Source: Williamsia sp. (GTDB taxonomy: Bacteria > Bacteroidota > Bacteroidia > Chitinophagales > Chitinophagaceae). Taken from it: 64,000 bases of DNA. The translations under genes and the position numbers were made by a program. Location of the stretch: assembly GCA_015069695.1 (NCBI GenBank), contig JADCRZ010000015.1, positions 1 to 64,000 on the forward strand, written 5' to 3'. The notes under the pieces were generated by a model. That model did no database searches and was not told where the DNA came from. It saw only the letters and a list, made by a program, of their open reading frames with translations. Positions 56,175-64,000 of the stretch are shown piece after piece (position 1 is the stretch's first letter; every line of letters starts with the position of its first letter).

Positions 56175-57017
56175 ATGAAACTGACCGCTTCATTATTTTT
56201 CTCATTGGCTGCATTGATGGTGTGTGTTGGGGGATATGCGCAGGGGACGGCCTATGATATGCCCCGGAAAGGTTTGTGCGCGCACCGGGGTGGCATGGAT
56301 ACCCATCCGGAAAACACCCTTCCTGCTTTTAAAAATGCCATTGCGCATGGAGTGCAGATGATCGAGTTTGATATTCAGTTTTCGAAAGACAGCATGCTGG
56401 TGATCATGCATGATGAAACCCTTGACCGCACAACGACAGGCAGCGGACCGGTTGCTGATCTCACAGGGGCGCAGATCAGGCAGTTGGATGCGGGCATAAA
56501 AAAAGGTGCCGGATTCAAGGGGGCCCGGGTGCCTCTGCTGGAGGAAACGCTGGAGATCATGCCGCGCAATATCTGGCTGAACTGTCACCTCAAAGGAGGC
56601 GCTGCGCTGGGCAAGGCGGTGGCCGCAATGGTAAAAAGAACAGGCCGCCTGCACCAGTGTTTACTGGCTTGCAGTGAAGAGGCCGCAGCCGGAGCCCGGG
56701 AAGTTGTTCCCGGCATCATTATTTGCAATGCAGACAATAAATACCGGCAGGATAACCAGCAGTACGTACGGGCCACGATCAGGGAAGGGGCCCGGTTTAT
56801 CCAGTTGCTGGCTGTAGGCAGTTCCGAAGAACGGAAGCCGTTTATTCAGCAACTCAGGAACAACCATGTCAGCATCAATTATTATTTTGCCTCCAAGGCA
56901 GAAGAGGCGCCTGCATTGTGGAACAGTGGCATTGATTTTATCCTTGTCAATAACTTGCCCCTGTTTTTGCCGGTCATGAAAAATTATGGAATCAAAGAAG
57001 TAAACAATGAATTTTAA
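56175..57017 (+). CDS. Glycerophosphodiester phosphodiesterase (GDPD)
   Basis: A 280-residue exported enzyme (signal ending at GGYAQ, residue 23) with the GDPD TIM-barrel motifs: His37-Arg38 in AHRGG, Glu46 in HPENT, Glu64 and Asp66 in IEFDIQFS, and His79-Asp80 in MHDETLDRT. It cleaves glycerophosphodiesters to glycerol 3-phosphate and an alcohol. It lies 10 bases after SusD and overlaps the next gene by 11 bases, so it is part of the same operon. Substrate: glycerophosphodiesters from phospholipids or teichoic-like polymers, by family; exact substrate unknown. Confidence 0.9.
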   Translation: MKLTASLFFSLAALMVCVGGYAQGTAYDMPRKGLCAHRGGMDTHPENTLPAFKNAIAHGVQMIEFDIQFSKDSMLVIMHDETLDRTTTGSGPVADLTGAQIRQLDAGIKKGAGFKGARVPLLEETLEIMPRNIWLNCHLKGGAALGKAVAAMVKRTGRLHQCLLACSEEAAAGAREVVPGIIICNADNKYRQDNQQYVRATIREGARFIQLLAVGSSEERKPFIQQLRNNHVSINYYFASKAEEAPALWNSGIDFILVNNLPLFLPVMKNYGIKEVNNEF

Positions 57018-58635
57018 TAAACAAAGCGGTCGGTCATCCCTGCCGGCACGGATAGAACGCAGATGGTTGTTGGCAGGTGCCCTCTTTTTACACGGCTTCG
57101 CAGGTGCACAAACGGGAAAAGGAAGCAGTCAAAAAGAGGTTGCCGACGTCAGAACCCTGATTGTGTTTTTTGACGGGCTCAGGCCTGATTATATTACAGC
57201 GGAGGGAATGCCGCGCCTGTATGCATTCAGGCAGGAGGCTTGTTATGGAACGCAGCACCACAGCGTGTTTCCGACGGTCACCCGGGTGAACTCCTCTTCT
57301 TACTCCACCGGAAGTTACCCGGCTACACACGGTCTGATGGGCAATACGGTCTACTTTCCCGGGGTAGACAAAAAAAAGGGATTGAACACCGGAGAAGCCA
57401 CTGAACTGAACAGGATAAACAGCGCTACCCACGGTCATTTGCTGACAGCCGAAACTTCCCTGGGCCAGGTATTGCGGCAGGCCGGTCAGCGATTTATGGT
57501 ATTTAGTTCCGGTTCTACCGGACAGGCATTGCTGCAGAACCATACAGTGAGCGGTATTACCATCAACCCCACCATGATCCTGCCGGATTCTTTTCGCCAG
57601 CAGGTTGTAGGTGATATTGGAGCTCCTCCCAGCGGCGGCAAAGCAGATGCAGCCGGCCATGCATGGGTGACCGATGCACTGATGAAATACGGATTGGTTC
57701 AGGATGGTCCGCTGGTGAATGCCGTCTGGTACTCTGAACCGGATGGCGCAGCACACCAGTATGGCATTGGTTCGCCCCAGGCAAGGGCAGCACTCAAACT
57801 GGTAGATGCACAGTTTGGCCGGATCCTGGATTCGCTCAAGGCAAGAAAGATGGATGATAAGACCAATATCCTGATTTCAACCGATCATGGATTTGCGACT
57901 TATATCGGCAAGCAGCGCCTGGCTGATTTTTTGATCAGCCAGGAATTGAAAAAAGATACAACCTCTGAAGATGTGGTAGTGGCAGAAGGAGCGATCTATG
58001 TAAATAACCATGACAAAGAATTGACACAAAAAATCGTTGCAGCCCTGCAAGGACAACAATGGGCAGGGCCCCTGTTCACAAAGGGAAACAAGCCGGGCGA
58101 TTTAAAAGGCTGGGTGGCAGGCACGCTTTCTTTTGAAGCTGTTCACTGGAACCATGCAGACAGGGCTGCAGACATCCTGACTGCCAGCAACTGGGACGAC
58201 AGTAAAAACGCACAAGGGTATGCCGGAGCCAGCTATTCGACCGGCGTGGCCGGACATGGTGGGTTAAGTCCGTACGAAGTACACATACCCCTGATGGCTG
58301 CCGGCCCCAGCTTTAAAAAACAATATACCGACACCCTGCCTACTTCAAACGTGGACCTTGTACCCACGATCCTGCACATTCATCATCTGCCGCTGCCCAA
58401 AACGATGGAGGGGCGTGTGATGGGTGAATTATTGATGGAGAAGGGAGCTGAGGTAAAAGCACCTGTTGCTGTGTCAGAAACGGTTGTAAGCATGGCCAGT
58501 ACCAAAGAGGGCACTTACCAGATTGAACTGCACCGGACAATACTGGGTAAATACAAGTACGTGGATTATGCAACAATAAGAAGAAAGAGCCAGGCGGCTA
58601 CATTTGCGCCTGCTGACCACAAGCATAAAAATTGA
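57007..58635 (+). CDS. Type I phosphodiesterase / nucleotide pyrophosphatase-like enzyme
   Basis: A 542-residue member of the alkaline phosphatase superfamily with an exported N-terminus (signal about 18-34). Metal-site residues: Asp56 in FFDGLRPDY, the nucleophile Thr92 in FPTVTRVN with Asn95 nearby, EPDGAAHQYG, STDHGF and AGHGG. These are the NPP family sites that bind two Zn2+ and hydrolyse nucleotide or lipid phosphodiesters. The start overlaps the GDPD gene by 11 bases. Together with GDPD and SusCD it suggests breakdown of imported or surface phosphodiesters. A palindrome TGACGGCCGTCA follows the stop directly. Confidence 0.88.
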   Translation: MNFNKQSGRSSLPARIERRWLLAGALFLHGFAGAQTGKGSSQKEVADVRTLIVFFDGLRPDYITAEGMPRLYAFRQEACYGTQHHSVFPTVTRVNSSSYSTGSYPATHGLMGNTVYFPGVDKKKGLNTGEATELNRINSATHGHLLTAETSLGQVLRQAGQRFMVFSSGSTGQALLQNHTVSGITINPTMILPDSFRQQVVGDIGAPPSGGKADAAGHAWVTDALMKYGLVQDGPLVNAVWYSEPDGAAHQYGIGSPQARAALKLVDAQFGRILDSLKARKMDDKTNILISTDHGFATYIGKQRLADFLISQELKKDTTSEDVVVAEGAIYVNNHDKELTQKIVAALQGQQWAGPLFTKGNKPGDLKGWVAGTLSFEAVHWNHADRAADILTASNWDDSKNAQGYAGASYSTGVAGHGGLSPYEVHIPLMAAGPSFKKQYTDTLPTSNVDLVPTILHIHHLPLPKTMEGRVMGELLMEKGAEVKAPVAVSETVVSMASTKEGTYQIELHRTILGKYKYVDYATIRRKSQAATFAPADHKHKN

Positions 58636-58806
58636 TGACGGCCGTCAGAGCCTGTGAATGCTTTTTGCCTGAGCAGTAATTGCAGGAGTTGGTCTTTATT
58701 GTCTGATGTCGTTTTTCTATCATTCTTATGCGAGTTGTAACAAATAACCCTCCATTGTACTGACCCAAAGGAAATAAAACAGGAAAGTTTGCAAAAACAA
58801 GCCTGG

Positions 58807-58843
58807 CACAGCAGGATGTTCTCAGAGAGGATATCCTGCTGTG
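58807..58843. terminator. Perfect 11-bp hairpin (possible terminator)
   Basis: CACAGCAGGAT (58807-58817) and ATCCTGCTGTG (58833-58843) with a 15-base loop. No T run follows on either strand, so it may end transcription with help, or be a regulatory or recombination site. Confidence 0.35.
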
Positions 58844-59039
58844 TTATTGTAGTGGGTGGGTCATATTTCAGGCCGGTTTGAATCAGGTGGTGTGCAGTTG
58901 ATAAAAAGGGGTATTCGAAATGCATACATAAGACCAAATTGAATTTAGGAGTATTGTATGTTCCTGCCGGAACATGGAGTGCCATACGCTTAAGTTCTCT
59001 TTGATATAACACCTTGCATTTGGCGTTTGAGGCATATTG

Positions 59040-59054
59040 ACGCCTATATGGCGT
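59040..59054. promoter_or_regulatory. Candidate operator upstream of the XRE gene
   Basis: ACGCC-TATAT-GGCGT at 59040-59054 is a 15-base inverted repeat; another GGCGT half site lies at 59022-59026. The array is 63-95 bases upstream of the XRE start and just before a TAACTTTA box (59088-59095) one base off TAnnTTTG. It fits an autoregulatory site, unproven. Confidence 0.35.
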
Positions 59055-59116
59055 AAAGATGTCGTCTTCTTCACCGGAATCTGGTCTTAACTTTAGCTCA
59101 AATAAACAATGATCTC

Positions 59117-59710
59117 ATGGAACAGCTTGCAACGGGTGAAAAAATAAAAGTACTCAGATTGAGGTTGGGATTTTCGCAAGAGGATTTGGCAGAAGGGGCA
59201 GGGTTGAGTTTGCGCAGTATCCAAAGAATTGAGAACGGCGAAACTGTTCCAAGAGGAGATTCTTTGAAACGCATCGCAACGGCTTTGCATGTAGACATAG
59301 CAGAACTGACCAGCAGTACAGAAGCAAATGCTCCCGACCCTGTGACATTACCTAAAGAAGATCCTAAAGTCTCCCTGATCTTGATCTTATCGGCTTTCGG
59401 TTATCTGCTGAATCCCATCCTGGCAGTTATATTTCCCGCTGTCATCTGGATGCTTTATAAAAACACTTCCAGGAGCGTTCATGATATTGGCTGGAAATTG
59501 ATCAGGATTGAGCTGGTTTGGTGTACAATCATCCTGCTCCTGTATGCCTATATTTTTGGAAATAAGTTCTTTCATGCAGGGTTGCCGACACCCAATAACG
59601 GTAAAGTAGGCGTGCTGTCAATTTTCGCCGCTTACGTGGTAAACTTTTGCATCATTGCAGGTATCCTGTTTTCATTTTTAAGAGAAAATAAGACCCTCCA
59701 AAAAGCATAG
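59117..59710 (+). CDS. XRE-family HTH regulator with C-terminal membrane domain
   Basis: A 197-residue protein: an XRE helix-turn-helix at about 8-65 (KVLRLRLGFSQEDLAEGAGLS, LRSIQRIENGETVPRGDSLK), a linker, then three hydrophobic segments (about 86-116, 130-152, 170-191) similar to DUF4870-type membrane domains. Such membrane-tethered regulators occur in Bacteroidota; they are thought to sense envelope conditions. It stands alone on the plus strand, with possible operator repeats upstream. Confidence 0.83.
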   Translation: MEQLATGEKIKVLRLRLGFSQEDLAEGAGLSLRSIQRIENGETVPRGDSLKRIATALHVDIAELTSSTEANAPDPVTLPKEDPKVSLILILSAFGYLLNPILAVIFPAVIWMLYKNTSRSVHDIGWKLIRIELVWCTIILLLYAYIFGNKFFHAGLPTPNNGKVGVLSIFAAYVVNFCIIAGILFSFLRENKTLQKA

Positions 59711-59861
59711 CTTATCTTCCGATCCCTCATGCCCGCAAGCAAAGCGCTATGAATGGAAGGCCTGCCTCTAATTCCGGTTTTATGCCGGCAGCAGTATTAA
59801 AAAGAGCACAGAGTGCCCTACCTTCACCACCCGGCATCAGCCGGGAATATTTACGTGAAAT

Positions 59862-60767
59862 ATGGCATCTGCTAACAAATCGATTTACAGCGCACTGGCT
59901 GCTAATTTGCTGATCGCGGTCACCAAATTTATTGCCGGTACCATCAGCAACAGTTCCTCCATGTTGGCGGAGGCCATCCACTCCCTGGTAGATACGGCCA
60001 ATGAACTTGTACTCCTCCTGGGTATCAACCGGAGTAAGAAGGCGCCGGATAGCCAGCATCCGTTCGGCTATGGAAAAGAGCTTTACTTCTGGTCGTTCAT
60101 CGTATCTATTTTGATATTTGGTTTGGGCGGCGGATTGTCTATTTACCAGGGTATTCTGCATATCATACATCCGGAAGAATTGGGCAATCCGACCGTAAGC
60201 TATATTGTGCTTGCCTTGTCCATGGTGTTTGAAGGTGCTTCCTTTGTTGTAGCGATCAGGGAATTCAATAAGGTCAAGGGAGCGCTTTCCTGGTGGGATG
60301 CCGTGGTGAACAGCAAAGATCCTTCTACTTTTCTGGTTTTGTTTGAAGACGGGGCTGCAGTAGCAGGTTTGTTCATCGTGCTGATCTGCCTCTTCCTCGG
60401 CCACCGGCTGAACTTACCCGTTCTCGACGGCGTGGCTTCGCTGCTGGTAGGTTTGCTGTTGGTTGCCGTATCCGGTATTCTCGCCCGGGAAAGCAGGAGC
60501 CTGCTCATGGGAGAAGGAATCGCTCCGCAGACAAAAGCCAGGATCATAGAACTGACGGAACATCATCCTGCTGTAGTGAAGGTAAAACATATCCTCTCCA
60601 CCTATCAATCTCCCAGTGAAGTTGTGCTGATGCTGATCGTTTCCTTTCACGAAGACCTGAGCATGAAAGAAATTGATGAGGCGATCGATGAAATCAGGGC
60701 CAAGATCAAAAAACAATATACACTTGTCCGCTTTGTCATGGTTCAACCGGAGACTGCACAGGATTGA
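59862..60767 (+). CDS. Cation diffusion facilitator (CDF) transporter, ZnT9-like
   Basis: A 301-residue membrane antiporter with about six transmembrane helices and a cytoplasmic ferredoxin-like tail (about 210-301). The TM2 metal site His40...Asp44 in AIHSLVDTANE is present. In TM5 the usual HxxxD is absent; the helix reads FEDGAAVAGLF, the form of the ZnT9-like group. It probably exports a divalent cation such as Zn2+, Mn2+ or Fe2+. The AEAIHSLVDTANELVLLLG stretch and HPFGYGKE are CDF signatures. Confidence 0.9.
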   Translation: MASANKSIYSALAANLLIAVTKFIAGTISNSSSMLAEAIHSLVDTANELVLLLGINRSKKAPDSQHPFGYGKELYFWSFIVSILIFGLGGGLSIYQGILHIIHPEELGNPTVSYIVLALSMVFEGASFVVAIREFNKVKGALSWWDAVVNSKDPSTFLVLFEDGAAVAGLFIVLICLFLGHRLNLPVLDGVASLLVGLLLVAVSGILARESRSLLMGEGIAPQTKARIIELTEHHPAVVKVKHILSTYQSPSEVVLMLIVSFHEDLSMKEIDEAIDEIRAKIKKQYTLVRFVMVQPETAQD

Positions 60768-60943
60768 GCAGCGTGGCAGATGGCATCCTATCACTAGGCA
60801 GATAGTTGCGATGGGAAGATCAGGACGCCCTGACCCGTGATTAGGAAAAAGAGCAGACAGTCCTCAAATTTATAAAGCTCTCTTAAAAGGCCGCTCCATC
60901 CTACTCTTTAACTTTCAGTAATATTGCTTCAAAATCTGGCTTG

Positions 60944-62143
60944 ATGAACTACAAAGACCTATCGGAACAGGTGCAGAACCATGTACTGGCCCTTTATCAC
61001 CAGCGAAGCAATCCCGCGCTCCTGTATCACACCCTGGCACATACGCAGCGCGTGGTAGCCGCGGCCGTACAGATCGCCAACCACTACCAGCTCAACGACC
61101 GGGATTTCTTTGTAGTCACGGCCGCCGCCTGGTTCCACGACATCGGATACCTCGACGGACCAGCCGGACATGAACAAAACGGCGCACAGCAGGCCGCCGA
61201 TTTCCTCGCCCGCCTGCAGGCGGGCCAGGCCGACATCGACAGCATCCGGCATTGTATCCTTGCTACCAAACTGCCCCAAAATGCCCAGAACCTGCTTGAA
61301 GAGATCGTTTGCGATGCAGACTTGTTTCACCTGGGTACGGACGGGTTCTCAGATACAAACCGGCTCATGCGCAAAGAGTACAAAGCGCTGAATGGTACCG
61401 AGATCAGCAAGGAAGAATGGCGCCGCAAAACGATCGCCTTGCTCCAACAGCACCACTATTATACTGATTACTGCCGCGTGCTGCTGGATCCCAAAAAAGG
61501 GGAGAACCTGGCAAACCTGCTTCACAAACAACAAGCGGGTGACACCGTTGTGAGTGCTCCCTCGAAGCTGCCGGCAGATGGAAATGACGCTTCTTCCAAA
61601 AAAGCAGATCGCCCCGATAAGGGCATCGAAACCATGTTCCGGATCAGCAGCAACAACCACCAGCGCCTGAGTGATATGGCCGACAATAAATCGCATATCA
61701 TCATTACCGTGAATTCGATTATTATTTCGGTGGTGGTCAGCCTGCTGCTGGACAAGCTCAATACCGCCAGCTACATGATCATCCCGGCCGTGTTGCTGCT
61801 GCTCGTGAGCCTGGTGGCCATTGTATTGTCGATCCTGGCAGCAAGGCCTACCATTCCGAATGGTACGTTTTCACAGGAAGACCTGGATGAAAAAAAGGTG
61901 AACCTGCTGTTCTTTGGAAACTTTTACAAGATGAGTATTGAGCATTACGCGCAGGGCATGCGCAAGGTGATGGAAGACCGTGACTTTCTCTACGGCACCC
62001 TGATCCGCGACGTGTACTCGCAGGGCGTGGTGCTGGGCCGCAAGTACAAGCTGCTGCGTGCTTCGTACAATGTATTTATGTACGGACTGGTACTGGCCGT
62101 TATCGCATTTATTGTTGCTTCTTTCCTTACTACACCTTTGTAA
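60944..62143 (+). CDS. HD phosphohydrolase fused to a Pycsar-type transmembrane effector domain
   Basis: A 399-residue two-domain protein. The first part (about 25-185) is an HD phosphohydrolase: His29 and His33 in YHTLAHT, His65-Asp66 in WFHDIGY, His76 in GHEQNG, Asp124 in CDADLFHLG. After a polar linker (about 195-225) comes the Pycsar effector (PycTM, DUF5706-like) region: RISSNNHQRLSDMADNKSHI (about 234-251) and helices at about 252-269, 276-299 and 377-396. In Pycsar phage defence the PycTM domain is gated by a cyclic pyrimidine nucleotide, but no cyclase is seen here. The in-frame TTG at 60941 is passed over for the ATG. ppk1 follows 27 bases later. Confidence 0.82.
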   Translation: MNYKDLSEQVQNHVLALYHQRSNPALLYHTLAHTQRVVAAAVQIANHYQLNDRDFFVVTAAAWFHDIGYLDGPAGHEQNGAQQAADFLARLQAGQADIDSIRHCILATKLPQNAQNLLEEIVCDADLFHLGTDGFSDTNRLMRKEYKALNGTEISKEEWRRKTIALLQQHHYYTDYCRVLLDPKKGENLANLLHKQQAGDTVVSAPSKLPADGNDASSKKADRPDKGIETMFRISSNNHQRLSDMADNKSHIIITVNSIIISVVVSLLLDKLNTASYMIIPAVLLLLVSLVAIVLSILAARPTIPNGTFSQEDLDEKKVNLLFFGNFYKMSIEHYAQGMRKVMEDRDFLYGTLIRDVYSQGVVLGRKYKLLRASYNVFMYGLVLAVIAFIVASFLTTPL

Positions 62144-62170
62144 GCCAAGCTGGCTGACCCCATCAAACCC

Positions 62171-64000
62171 ATGACGCAAGCCCCCTTTTTTAGCAGAGAC
62201 ATCAGCTGGCTTTCCTTTAACCAGCGGGTGCTGATGGAAGCGGCGAACAAGGCAGTGCCGGCAGGCGAACGACTGAAATTCCTTTCTATTTTTTCTTCCA
62301 ACCTGGATGAGTTTTACCGGGTGCGCATGCCTGTGCTCATGGCCAAACAAGAACACAGCCTGAACCAGCCGGTGGGCAACCTTCCTGAGAGCAGGGTTCC
62401 ACCCACTGAATTCGATACGGCCCGGCAGCTCATTGCGGCTCAACAGAGAGAGTTTGGAAGGATCCTGCGCCAGGAACTGATCCCCCTGCTGGAGGCCCAT
62501 AATGTTACCTGGATCTACGACCAGCCGTTGCCCCCCTTCCTGCTTGAACAGGTGCACGGCTATTTTTTTACCAGGGTCGCGGCTTTCCTGCAATGGCAGC
62601 TGCTGACGCCTGCCGGCAGTTTTTTCCCGAAGAACAACGAACTGTATCTCTTTGTACCCCTGCAACGGCATGGGGAAGAATCGCTTGCGGTTGTCAACAT
62701 TCCATCCAATGAGCTGCCGCGTTTTTTTTCGCTGGATCACGAAGGCCGGCAATACGTCCTGTTTATCGATGACCTGGTAAAATGGCACCTGTCGTACCTC
62801 TTCCCGGACCATACTATCGCAGGTGCCTACAGCTTCAAGATCACACGTGATGCAGAGCTGAACCTGGAGGACGAACTGCCGGAAAAAATAGAGCAGGAGC
62901 TGGTCCGCCGCGACGAGGGACCTGTCACCCGCCTGCTGCATCAGCCAGGCTTGCCCCTCCGGCATGTTCAGCTGCTAAGCACGGCCTTTAATTTGTCCAT
63001 CGGCAACGCCATGGAAGGGGGGATGTACCACAACCTGAAAGATATGGCCGGTCTGCCCTTGCATGACAAAGCCCTGTTTTATCCTCCTCAGCGGACCATC
63101 CCGCTGCCAGCGGAATCCACTGCACGTTCTATCTTTTCAGCCATCAGCGAGCGCGACATCATCCTGCATCCGCCATACCAGCGGTATGGTACCGTGCTGC
63201 GTTTTTTTAATGAGGCCGCCCTGGATGCTGCAGTGGAAGAAATTTACGCAACACTTTACCGCATCGCTCCGGATTCAGGGATCGCGCATGCGCTGATCAG
63301 CGCGGCGAGGAACGGTAAAAGGGTGCAGGTATTTGTAGAGCTGAAAGCACGTTTTGACGAGGCCAACAATATCCGCTGGGCCAACCGCATGAAAGAGGCC
63401 GGCGTGAAAGTGATCTACAGCATTCCCCGGCTGAAAGTGCATGCAAAGATCGCGCTGGTAAAAAAAAGAGCAGAGAATAACCTGCAGTACTTTGGCTTGC
63501 TGGCCACCGGCAACCTCAACGAGAATACAGCGCGGTTTTATACCGACCATGTTCTGCTTACGGCACACAGCGGTCTGTTGCAGGAAATGGAGCTTTTGTT
63601 TCTTTTCCTGGCCCACCGCAAAAAGCCGGAAGGATCCGGCAGTCTTCGCTTCAATCACCTGCTGGTGGCGCAGTTCAACCTGCAGCAGGCCTTCCTGGAG
63701 CTGATCGGCCGGGAGATCCTTTTTGCCCGGGCTGGCCGGCCCAGCGGCATTGCCATCAAGCTGAACAACCTGGAAGAGCCCGTGCTGATCAGAAAGCTGT
63801 ACGAAGCTGCGCGGGCAGGCGTGCCTGTTAGACTGATCGTGCGGAGCATTTGCTGCCTGGTGCCTGGTGTGCCGGGACAGCGTGAGGGGATTGCTGTCAA
63901 ACGAATTGTAGGGCGATACCTTGAACACGGCCGCGTGTTCTGCTTTCAAAACGGGGGAGAACCCCGGGTATTCATGGGCTCGGCCGATTGGATGAACCGG
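62171..64000 (+). CDS. Polyphosphate kinase 1 (Ppk1), 3' end beyond the window
   Basis: An open frame of 610 codons from ATG 62171 to the window edge. It starts FFSRDISWLSFNQRVLMEAA and contains LSIGNAMEGG, ERDIILHPPY, VELKARFDEANNIRW, the active-site His424 in LKVHAKIALV, LLATGNLNENTARFYTD, RSICCLVPGVPG and MGSADWMNR at the edge. These are Ppk1 landmarks (N, head, C1 and C2 domains). Ppk1 makes polyphosphate from ATP reversibly. HPPY in place of the more usual HHPY is a minor variation. It starts 27 bases after the HD/Pycsar-effector gene and probably shares its mRNA. Confidence 0.93.
   Translation, partial: MTQAPFFSRDISWLSFNQRVLMEAANKAVPAGERLKFLSIFSSNLDEFYRVRMPVLMAKQEHSLNQPVGNLPESRVPPTEFDTARQLIAAQQREFGRILRQELIPLLEAHNVTWIYDQPLPPFLLEQVHGYFFTRVAAFLQWQLLTPAGSFFPKNNELYLFVPLQRHGEESLAVVNIPSNELPRFFSLDHEGRQYVLFIDDLVKWHLSYLFPDHTIAGAYSFKITRDAELNLEDELPEKIEQELVRRDEGPVTRLLHQPGLPLRHVQLLSTAFNLSIGNAMEGGMYHNLKDMAGLPLHDKALFYPPQRTIPLPAESTARSIFSAISERDIILHPPYQRYGTVLRFFNEAALDAAVEEIYATLYRIAPDSGIAHALISAARNGKRVQVFVELKARFDEANNIRWANRMKEAGVKVIYSIPRLKVHAKIALVKKRAENNLQYFGLLATGNLNENTARFYTDHVLLTAHSGLLQEMELLFLFLAHRKKPEGSGSLRFNHLLVAQFNLQQAFLELIGREILFARAGRPSGIAIKLNNLEEPVLIRKLYEAARAGVPVRLIVRSICCLVPGVPGQREGIAVKRIVGRYLEHGRVFCFQNGGEPRVFMGSADWMNR

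Larger units (their letters stand above)
58636..59116. other. Intergenic region between phosphodiesterase and XRE genes
   Basis: Directly after the stop is the 12-bp palindrome TGACGGCCGTCA (58636-58647), then a perfect 11-bp inverted repeat at 58807-58843, then GGCGT-type half sites near the XRE start. No credible coding region; a minus-strand open frame at 58566-59012 looks like chance. Confidence 0.5.

Noticed and set aside
58566-59012. Minus-strand open frame of 148 codons after the phosphodiesterase
   Set aside because: Overlaps the end of the phosphodiesterase gene, crosses a palindrome and a hairpin, and shows no family features.
60944-62143. Calling this a complete Pycsar defence system
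   Set aside because: No pyrimidine cyclase gene is next to it; the neighbours are a CDF transporter and ppk1.
61871-62965. Long minus-strand open frame (364 codons) opposite the HD/effector and ppk1 genes
   Set aside because: It spans two real plus-strand genes and has no recognisable motif.
1-64000. CRISPR arrays, tRNA or rRNA genes, prophage or insertion-sequence genes
   Set aside because: No regularly spaced direct repeats, cloverleaf-like sequences, rRNA signatures or transposase/integrase motifs were found on reading both strands.

Overview
The window looks like a chromosome segment of a Bacteroidota bacterium, most likely a Chitinophagaceae-type soil or plant-matter degrader. The signs are three SusC/SusD pairs, a FecI/FecR (ECF sigma / anti-sigma) switch, a type IX secretion C-terminal domain, lipoproteins ending in S-S-C-K-K, and promoter -7 boxes of the form TAnnTTTG. 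No tRNA, rRNA, CRISPR array, transposase or phage gene was seen. Family names are from memory of motifs; no search was run. Layout: (1) 1-13.6 kb, minus strand: an SGNH esterase, a GH28 polygalacturonase, a 2,076-residue CheB-CheR-PAS/GAF histidine kinase, then a SusC/SusD pair, together a pectin-type uptake locus. (2) 13.8-17.9 kb, plus strand: a small Met/His/Cys-motif membrane protein, a TonB receptor and a Cys-rich sialidase-fold lipoprotein, a compact and poorly described operon that I suspect handles a metal, perhaps copper. (3) 18-24.4 kb: a second, unrelated TonB receptor, then GH8 (Rex-type) and GH51 enzymes for xylo- and arabino-oligosaccharides. (4) 24.4-30.7 kb: small accessory genes (DUF1579-like, acyltransferase, SnoaL-like, an alkyltransferase-like protein without the acceptor cysteine, an NmrA-type oxidoreductase with an AraC regulator, an unknown membrane protein). 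(5) 30.9-42.3 kb: ECF sigma, FecR, SusC, SusD and a PL11 rhamnogalacturonan lyase with a type IX sorting domain, a self-contained rhamnogalacturonan-I locus ending in a strong terminator. (6) 42.6-51.3 kb: the Kdp potassium system as tiny ORF, kdpF, kdpA, kdpB, kdpC, porin, kdpD sensor half and a separate histidine kinase, with no kdpE. (7) 51.5-58.6 kb: a SusC broken by one in-frame amber codon, SusD, a glycerophosphodiesterase and a nucleotide pyrophosphatase-like phosphodiesterase, suggesting scavenging of phosphodiesters. (8) 59-64 kb: a membrane XRE regulator, a CDF cation transporter, an HD phosphohydrolase fused to a Pycsar-type transmembrane effector domain, and polyphosphate kinase 1 running off the right edge. 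Three copies of an approximately 110-120 bp GC-rich inverted-repeat element lie between genes at about 20.4, 38.2 and 48.3 kb. The most interesting regions are the HD/Pycsar-effector plus ppk1 pair, the presumed metal operon, the interspersed repeat family, the amber-split susC and the kdp operon with its extra tiny gene, porin and split sensor.
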